This document shows positions 57,940 through 64,000 of a stretch of 64,000 bases of DNA, piece after piece. The DNA is from Siderastrea radians. Lineage: Eukaryota > Cnidaria > Anthozoa > Scleractinia > Rhizangiidae. The DNA lies in the NCBI GenBank assembly GCA_964017195.1, contig OZ024889.1, positions 57,166,074-57,230,073 of the forward strand, written 5' to 3'. Position numbers and translations under genes: made by a program. Each line of letters opens with the position of its first letter. The stretch's first letter is position 1. The notes under the pieces are model-generated. The model was not told where the DNA came from. It saw only the letters and a list, made by a program, of their open reading frames with translations, and ran no database searches.

Positions 57940-58250
57940 CAGCCACAGTTGTCTTACTTTTGTCACTGGCCAGGCTGACCTCGGTGTTTTTTGCCCGGCC
58001 AGTCTGGCCTGTGACCTGGATCAACAAGGTTTTCAAGTCCAGCTTTGGCCCCGGTCTGCCACGGCCAGGCCAGGGCAGGCTGGCCACCTGACCACGGCTT
58101 CCCCGGCATTTTTATCCCTTGGCCAACCTGGCCAAAGCCGACAGAGCTGAATAACGATGAACGGTCAGCGGTGCGAAACGCGGGCGACCGCGCGCGAACC
58201 CGACTTGGCGACTTGGCAGGCCTGGCGGGCTATTTAAAATGGCCGGTATT
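57940..58250. repeat. GGCCAGG-rich repeat, inverted partner at 61995-62130
   Basis: Dense ggccagg/cctggcc words, with a shared unique stretch cgacagagctgaataacg (58138-58155) whose inverse is at about 62003-62020. Both sides also share ccccggtctgcc-type words, so the two blocks bracket about 3.8 kb as an inverted pair. Confidence 0.6.
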
Positions 58251-58407
58251 TGTGGGATTTTCCCGTACGGTAAACAAACCCGTTGGTTAAGCACAGTATT
58301 GCGTGGTTAAGAAAAGACTGTGTGTTTTTGGACAGCCAATACCATACTGTATCTTATTTTAGTTTGAAAAAAGTTTGTTTTCATCGGTAAAATTGTGAAA
58401 TTTTGAC

Positions 58408-61400
58408 TTAAGGTGGCTCGAAAGGGTTCTTGTTTTTTTCGATGCATCTGATATTTGGGAGTTAAAATATTTAGGTTAGAGTTGGCCAATCATGATCAAA
58501 TTTTGCCACAAAATAACAATAATATCAAAGTGTCAATTTTTTGTAGATTCCTTAAGAAATTTGTTGCCATGGCAACGCAGTTGGGTTTCGAAGTATGACC
58601 ATAAAATAGAGATATCCTGAGTTTGCTTGAAAATTTGACGGTGAAATTCCTTTAAATTTTGCATACGGCCTTTGATTCTAGTAAGCTACCTAAGGATTAA
58701 GTTAAAGAAAATTCTGTCGAAAACTTTCAGCAAAAAACACTTTTTTACGAATTTACCTTTAACTTTTCTCCCGTACGACAGAATTTTTTTAATCTCGCTT
58801 GAAAAACTCTTTGGGCATATAAGAGTTAACATGCAAAAAATCAAAGAAATTTACCGAGCGGAAGCGAAATTATGTTCTTCCTAAGTTACAAAATGTTGAA
58901 AATTTCGACACGACAAGATAGGCAATTGCGCATGCGCAGAAATTGTCACGCCACTCTCGGCACGCGGTTTCAAGTCTGTTTATTCCAGGTTTATTTCGTT
59001 GGGCATTTCTTTCGCCCTGATGACTTTACGTTTGAAAAGGTGACGTTTTGGGTGGATCGTTGCTTGTCGAAGAACATCACATCGTTTGTTTTCAAATCAT
59101 TGGATCATTGGCACCAAATATAGCGGAATGTTTTCCTCCTCGTGCAGCTTGATTCTATCTCAAGTGATTTCATCGGCACTTCGCTCAGAATGGCGACTAA
59201 TGCTTCTTTTACACCTTGGGAACAAAGATTGTCTTAATCCTCCTAAGACAGGCTGCTTTCTGTTCTTGTTTTGATTTATCGTCTGCCTGAAGAGCCTATT
59301 TGAACTCCGTGAAAACTGAACTTATCTCTAAATGTTTGCAAACGTTTGCAGCGTTCGTTCACAAATATCATGTTTTCGAAAGCGGTGGTTGTCTTTAGCT
59401 TACTGTTTATACCACTGTACAATTATTTACATGTCAACGATTCTTAACCTAAACGAGGATTGGAAACGTATGCGATGGACAGCAAGTACTTATACCAAAG
59501 TGGAATGTGCTTGAAAATCTTAAAAACAACGGAGTTTCGAAAATACTGCAATCAGGCAAGGTTGTCCTTCAAACGGAGTTCAGGATTGAGCAACGCGTAC
59601 ATGGACACCACTTCGGGATTATATGTCTTAAAGGAGCACAAGGACAGAATTAACAAAAAGACAACATTTCCGACTATAAAAACAATACATTGAAGAAGTC
59701 CCTTATGTAGAGGTATGTATTGAAACGAGGACAAAACTACCTTTGATGATCTTTGATAAGTGTCAATGTTGTCAAGAATTCTCTGTTGATGAAACTTGTT
59801 CGATTGATTGATCAAAACTCAATTTAAAAAGAACCGCTTTGAAGAATTGTTTTCGCCCCAGGAAAAACCAATAACAGTCAAATTATCAATATTACCAGTT
59901 CGGCAAGATAGAAACCATTTCTTTTATCCGAACATTTGGAGTATTTCGTACCAAACGAATTTACAAAGATAGCGCGCGGTAATGTTTTGAAATTATTCTA
60001 CAGGTCGGTTTTTCTTACTGTATTACGGAAAAAAAAAACGTATTACCACCAAACTATCGCTCTATCACTTAATTAAGCAAATAAGCGGAGCACTTCTTTT
60101 ATCCAGAAATGTGGAGTATTTCCCAGAAAACTAACTTGAAAAAACTAACTTGTTTTTAGCGAGCCGACTGCTGATAAAAATATAGCGCGCGATGAATTGT
60201 TTTGAAATTCTCTTGTACGCTTTTTAATTTTGTTTCGCGAGTAAACAGATTTACGGTGAAACTGAGATTGAAACTACCACTTCAGCAAAATAGAAAGCGA
60301 ATCTTTCACCTCATTGTTTGTAATATTTTCTTTGTAGCGGCTGGTTTGTCAACATTTCGACATGAATAAGTCTTTCTATTGAGTCAAAATCTTTTTCGCT
60401 CACTGCAAGTTTAATTTTGTTATACTAATTTTTTCTTTTAGTTTTAAATTCTTGCCCTATTATCTCATGATGTGAAGACAATAAAAACCTTTTACTGTTG
60501 TCTACATTGTTTTTGCTAACAACACCGTAAACGTGTGTGTGTGCCTGTTTTCTTGTTTTGTTTTGTTTTGTTTTGTTTTGTCTTTTTTCTAAATCGGAAT
60601 GTTTTCTCAGAAATACGAATCGGAGTTTGCGAAAAATTTGCCCTGGCACGGAAACGGTGCCAGACTTTTTTCCTGCGACCTGGACGTAGAAAAGGCTTCC
60701 GTGGTCAAAACAGCCAGTGAAAGAAACTAATGGTAAAAAGGCGACTATTCTAGGGCCTTTATACGATTTCACTGGAGATGAGAGGGTTTTGAAGTCACCG
60801 TCATCTCTAGCACAGTTCAGTTGCACAGCCTCTGAATATAAGCTTACTGCGCTTCATATGCGGCTGAGTTGACGATCGCGTTGATAACATTGAAGAGGAC
60901 TTGATTCAAGTGAATTGTCACCTAAGTTCCAATCGTTTTCAACCTTGCCTACACGCAGCTTTTAAAAGACCGGCGCAAAATATTTAATCCAGACGAGAGC
61001 GCGACGCCATTTTTGTTTGTTTGTTTTAATTTTTGAGTCTCACGGGAAAATTGGAACCCAGTCTGCGCGCGCCCAACAAAACTGTTTCGAGCCTCCTTAA
61101 ACGAGATTTTACGAATTGTGCTTACATGCCCCAGTCGCTTTATTTTATCGCGAAAGTTGCAAGTGGTGTTTCATTGGTTGTGGGACTTTTATTTTTTCCT
61201 CTGTTTTCGCGTCGGCCCAAGAAAATTGTTTCAAATGTGGAAGTCCACGGGCAAGTGAATTCCAAGGCGATTTATAACGACTTTCTCCCAGAAAGCCTGC
61301 TACTCAGGCTAGACTTTGTCGGGTTGGTCAAGTAAATGCTGAATCGCTCGCTTCTCAGCGCCACAGAAAACAACTCGAGAAAGACAACAACAGGTGTTCG

Positions 61401-61900
61401 TGTCATATGCATAGCACCGCTTCAGACAAGAGTAAACTGTCAAAAATTCCAATAACATTACTATCACTGAGGTAAGTAAAGCTTTCGTTCAATAGAAAAG
61501 TCTTAAATTAAGATTTTGGTTTTTATGGAGCAACACTGCCATTGAACAAAAATTATGGTCGGTGTTAGTTGAATCAAAATTAAGCACATGTTTGTAGTAG
61601 TGTAACTTTCAACTTGCTTCATTACAAGTTTACAAATTTCCAATTATAAAATTTTAAAAGTTCATTGTAAGAGAATAAGGTATCTTTATGAACCGTGACA
61701 CAGCCGCTTTACGACACTTCGTTGCTGCAATACAGCTTTAAATAAAAAGCTTTTCAACCACAATTTCTATTGAACGAAAACTTTACTTACCTTAATGACA
61801 TCGCCAAAGACACCGAATTCTTCTTTTAATATCTCCCAGCTCTAAATCGGCATTAAGAACAAAATATTCAACACTTTATTGTCCGTTTCGAACACAAATT
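58408..61900. other. Spacer between inverted GGCCAGG blocks, with one TTAA-type end
   Basis: TTAAGGTGGCTCG at 58408 looks like one end of the 33556 MITE family without a visible partner. A (TTTTG)n tract is at 60548-60581. The frame at 61033-61335 has one hydrophobic segment but no homologue that I recognise. No gene is supported. Confidence 0.45.
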
Positions 61901-61994
61901 TTCCACAATCCAAGAGCTGTGATCCGTGGCGCTGGCCGAAAGGATCGCAGCTCGGGGACGAGAGTGGAGGAGAATGGTGACGTAACGAACATGC

Positions 61995-62130
61995 GCAGTG
62001 CGTTATTCAGCTCTGTCGCCAAAGCCTGGCTTGTGGCCGGGTTCACCTCGGCTTTCAGGCCAGGCTTTGGCTCCGGTCTACCCCGGTCTGGCCAGGCTCC
62101 TGATGCAAGGGTTGTCAGTGTGGTGCTTAT
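61995..62130. repeat. GGCCAGG-rich repeat, inverted partner of 57940-58250
   Basis: Contains aagcctggcttgtggccggg and ggccaggctttggctccggt words and the inverse of the 58138-58155 stretch. Confidence 0.55.
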
Positions 62131-62589
62131 TTAAAACTGCCTACTTGCGAATAATACAGTCGCCTCAACTTTCCTGAACCCTACAAGGCATTCAATTCAA
62201 AGATCTCCTCCACCGTGAAAACGCTCCAGAATTCAGAAATATACAACGAAATCGATACGGCGACACTTAAATGTGAAGTCAAAATTCACACTAGTGCTTT
62301 CGGATCACTAACGGCAGCGATGGAAGAAGATACAAATCAGACTTTACAACAATAAAGAAAATGGCGTACTTTTCGTATATGAAAAATGTACCTTGGCGCG
62401 CAAAGCACTTTGGGTGACACTAGCTCTTTAAATTAAAACATCCAAGTCTGAACAGTCTGAACAGTGATCTGAACAGTGATCCAGTGATCCAGTCTGAACA
62501 GTGATTGTCATTTTAGTGGCTCAATTAAGTCTGACGTAGACCTTGTACTTACACAACCTAAGCAATTGCCCTGTTGAGGACTCTTAAGG

Positions 62590-62910
62590 TCATGCAGAAT
62601 TACATCCCACCTGGGATCCTCAGCCTTAAACAAGCTGACTAAATGTAAGATTCCTGAACCAGAAATTCCCAGGTAGGATCCCACCTGGGATCCCATCCCC
62701 ACCCGGGATCCCATTCCTACCCGGGATCCCATTCCCACCCGGGATCCCACCCTACAACAAGCATCTCTGGAAAATTTCTATTTGTTGGGATTCTCTATTG
62801 GGATCCCACCCGGGATGCACTCGGGATCCCGTTCCAAAATCCCACCCTGGGATCCCAGTTGGGATCCCACCCGGGATCCCCGGTGGGATCCCGGGCGGGA
62901 TCCCAACAAA
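62590..62910. repeat. GGGATCCC-core minisatellite, array 2 (inverted)
   Basis: Two clusters of GGGATCCCA-CCC units (about 62590-62755 and 62800-62905) in the opposite orientation to array 1, interrupted by about 50 bp of unrelated sequence. Frames through it are repeat-driven. Confidence 0.88.
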
Positions 62911-63115
62911 AATTTTACCTGGGTAAAAGGCAGTGAAATTCAGATATTCACTTGAATCCAGTGCCTTCTTTTCTGAAATCGAGAAAATGGACACTATAGC
63001 AAAAAGAGAAAATTGTCTTGAAGATTCAAATCTAGCAAAACAAGCTATGATGTGCAGTTGTGTCTGTTGGCCGCGCGACACCAAGAGGACTAAGTCAAAT
63101 GACGGACGATTACAA

Positions 63116-63144
63116 GCGACGACAACGACGACGACGACGACGAA
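63116..63144. repeat. (ACG)n microsatellite
   Basis: Tandem acg/cga units, short. Confidence 0.8.
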
Positions 63145-63239
63145 AATGAAAAACAGAAAACGTTCATTTAACGAGTCGGCGCGACCTGCACATGCGCACG
63201 ACAGACGCCTTAAAAAAAATTCACACCTCTGCTAAGCAT

Positions 63240-64000
63240 CGACTCCAAGTGAGTATCCATAACAGGTGTCGAAGGCCGGCATCCTTCCACGAGGCCACGA
63301 ACGCTAACGTTACTTGTAGAAGTTAATTTTACTACTTATTTCTTTTCCCCTGACAAGATGCCTATCCACAGGTAAATGCTGGTGTTTTTCCTGGGAAAAT
63401 GTGTTCGGACGGGCCCAGAAACCATGGTTGTGGACAGAAAAAACCAGAAGGAACTAGCTCTTCTATATTTGGCGTCGGGACCGCTGCGAAATGCTGCGAA
63501 CTCAAGCGTTGTGCCGACCAAGTTCGCAGCAGTCCTCGAAGGCAAATTCGTAACTTGAACTTTTTGCCTTCCATCAAAAAGACAACTGAGTATTTTTTGA
63601 GCTTTTTCTTTCCATTAATAAAATTGTTTTTGACTTTTGTTGTCTTTGCTAAAACGTGGGTCACCATGCGATCTCGTGCCAAAAACGCGGGATACAGCAC
63701 AGGGTTATCCCAAGTGTATGCCACCTCATATTGGTGACCCTGTGGTGTGGACGGACGGTCAGACGGACGGTCACGTGACTATTACGTCATTAGTAAAATT
63801 TCTTGGCCTGATAGGTTACCAAATTTGCTTCGCAATGGGGCTCCGCTGGGGCGCTACGCGTGCGGGCTACGCTAATATGGCCTCGGAGCACGCACTGGAG
63901 GACTGTCTGAGGACTATCGAAGGAGTAGGCACGAATGAAGGGCGATCGCACAGCCCTTGATAGCGAGCTTGGTGTGAATTCCAGTGAAGTTCGGGCAAGG
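63240..64000. repeat. Dispersed repeat, long copy of the 4960-5735 family
   Basis: Aligns in the same orientation with about 4965-5720 over its visible length and runs off the window. The order of blocks is identical, with scattered substitutions. The open frames on both strands are repeat-derived. Confidence 0.8.

Noticed and set aside
61033..61335. 100-residue frame with a hydrophobic segment
   Set aside because: It starts from a non-ATG codon, has no homologue that I recognise and has no splice or promoter context.
1..64000. CRISPR array, bacterial operon or rRNA genes
   Set aside because: No regularly spaced direct repeats of CRISPR type, no operon layout and no rRNA sequence were seen; the content is eukaryotic.

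Overview
The window looks like nuclear DNA of a cnidarian, most likely an anthozoan such as a coral or sea anemone. This is an inference from three things: secreted EGF and thrombospondin type-1 (TSP1) modules split into small phase-1 exons, dense degraded transposons (LINEs, tRNA-derived SINEs, TA- and TTAA-flanked elements), and AT-rich introns and spacers. No species marker was seen and no database search was possible.

Gene content. (1) 0.75-14.07 kb, minus strand: the 5' part of a secreted modular gene. It has a signal-peptide exon (13955-14069), two TSP1 exons (7965-8180 and 7068-7232) and two EGF exons (1976-2048 and 751-1016). Splice phases agree at every junction, and the gene runs off the left edge. 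(2) 49.55-53.49 kb, minus strand: the 3' part of a paralogue, with EGF exons at 53419-53491, 52164-52432, 51537-51776, 50354-50590 and 49551-49924. About 2.5-2.9 kb around the first two exons is a direct segmental duplicate of the 0.5-3.4 kb region, and one EGF exon has been duplicated again in tandem. A decayed EGF unit lies just downstream. (3) 14.43 kb, plus strand: a short first exon divergent from gene 1, sharing a spacer of about 360 bp that holds a perfect GTCACGTGAC palindrome and a TATA-like box. (4) 18.8-32.9 kb, plus strand: a very long, almost intronless coiled-coil coding region with an internal repeat of about 92 residues. It is broken by many stops and frameshifts and interrupted by a 7.7-kb transposon. 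Candidate further exons lie at 32988-33085 and 35051-35218. (5) 48.54-49.0 kb, plus strand: a decayed von Willebrand A-like segment.

Mobile DNA. The most striking object is the element at 21205-28935. It is flanked by TTAA, has terminal inverted repeats of about 2.8 kb, and carries a frameshifted zinc-finger protein gene whose C-terminus lies inside the right arm. Its removal, leaving one TTAA, restores the coiled-coil frame. Other TTAA elements lie at 33556-34172 and 50815-51450; the latter has a paralogous empty site in this window. TA-flanked elements include 10384-11719 (430-bp arms and a deleted transposase) and 16653-17412. A family with 8-bp target duplications is at 33094-33476 and, nested, inside both arms of the large element. 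LINE remnants, SINEs (including a tail-to-tail pair), minisatellites with a GGGATCCC core and several unclassified dispersed repeats fill most of the rest. The stretches 35.3-48.5 kb and 54.5-64 kb contain no gene that I can support.
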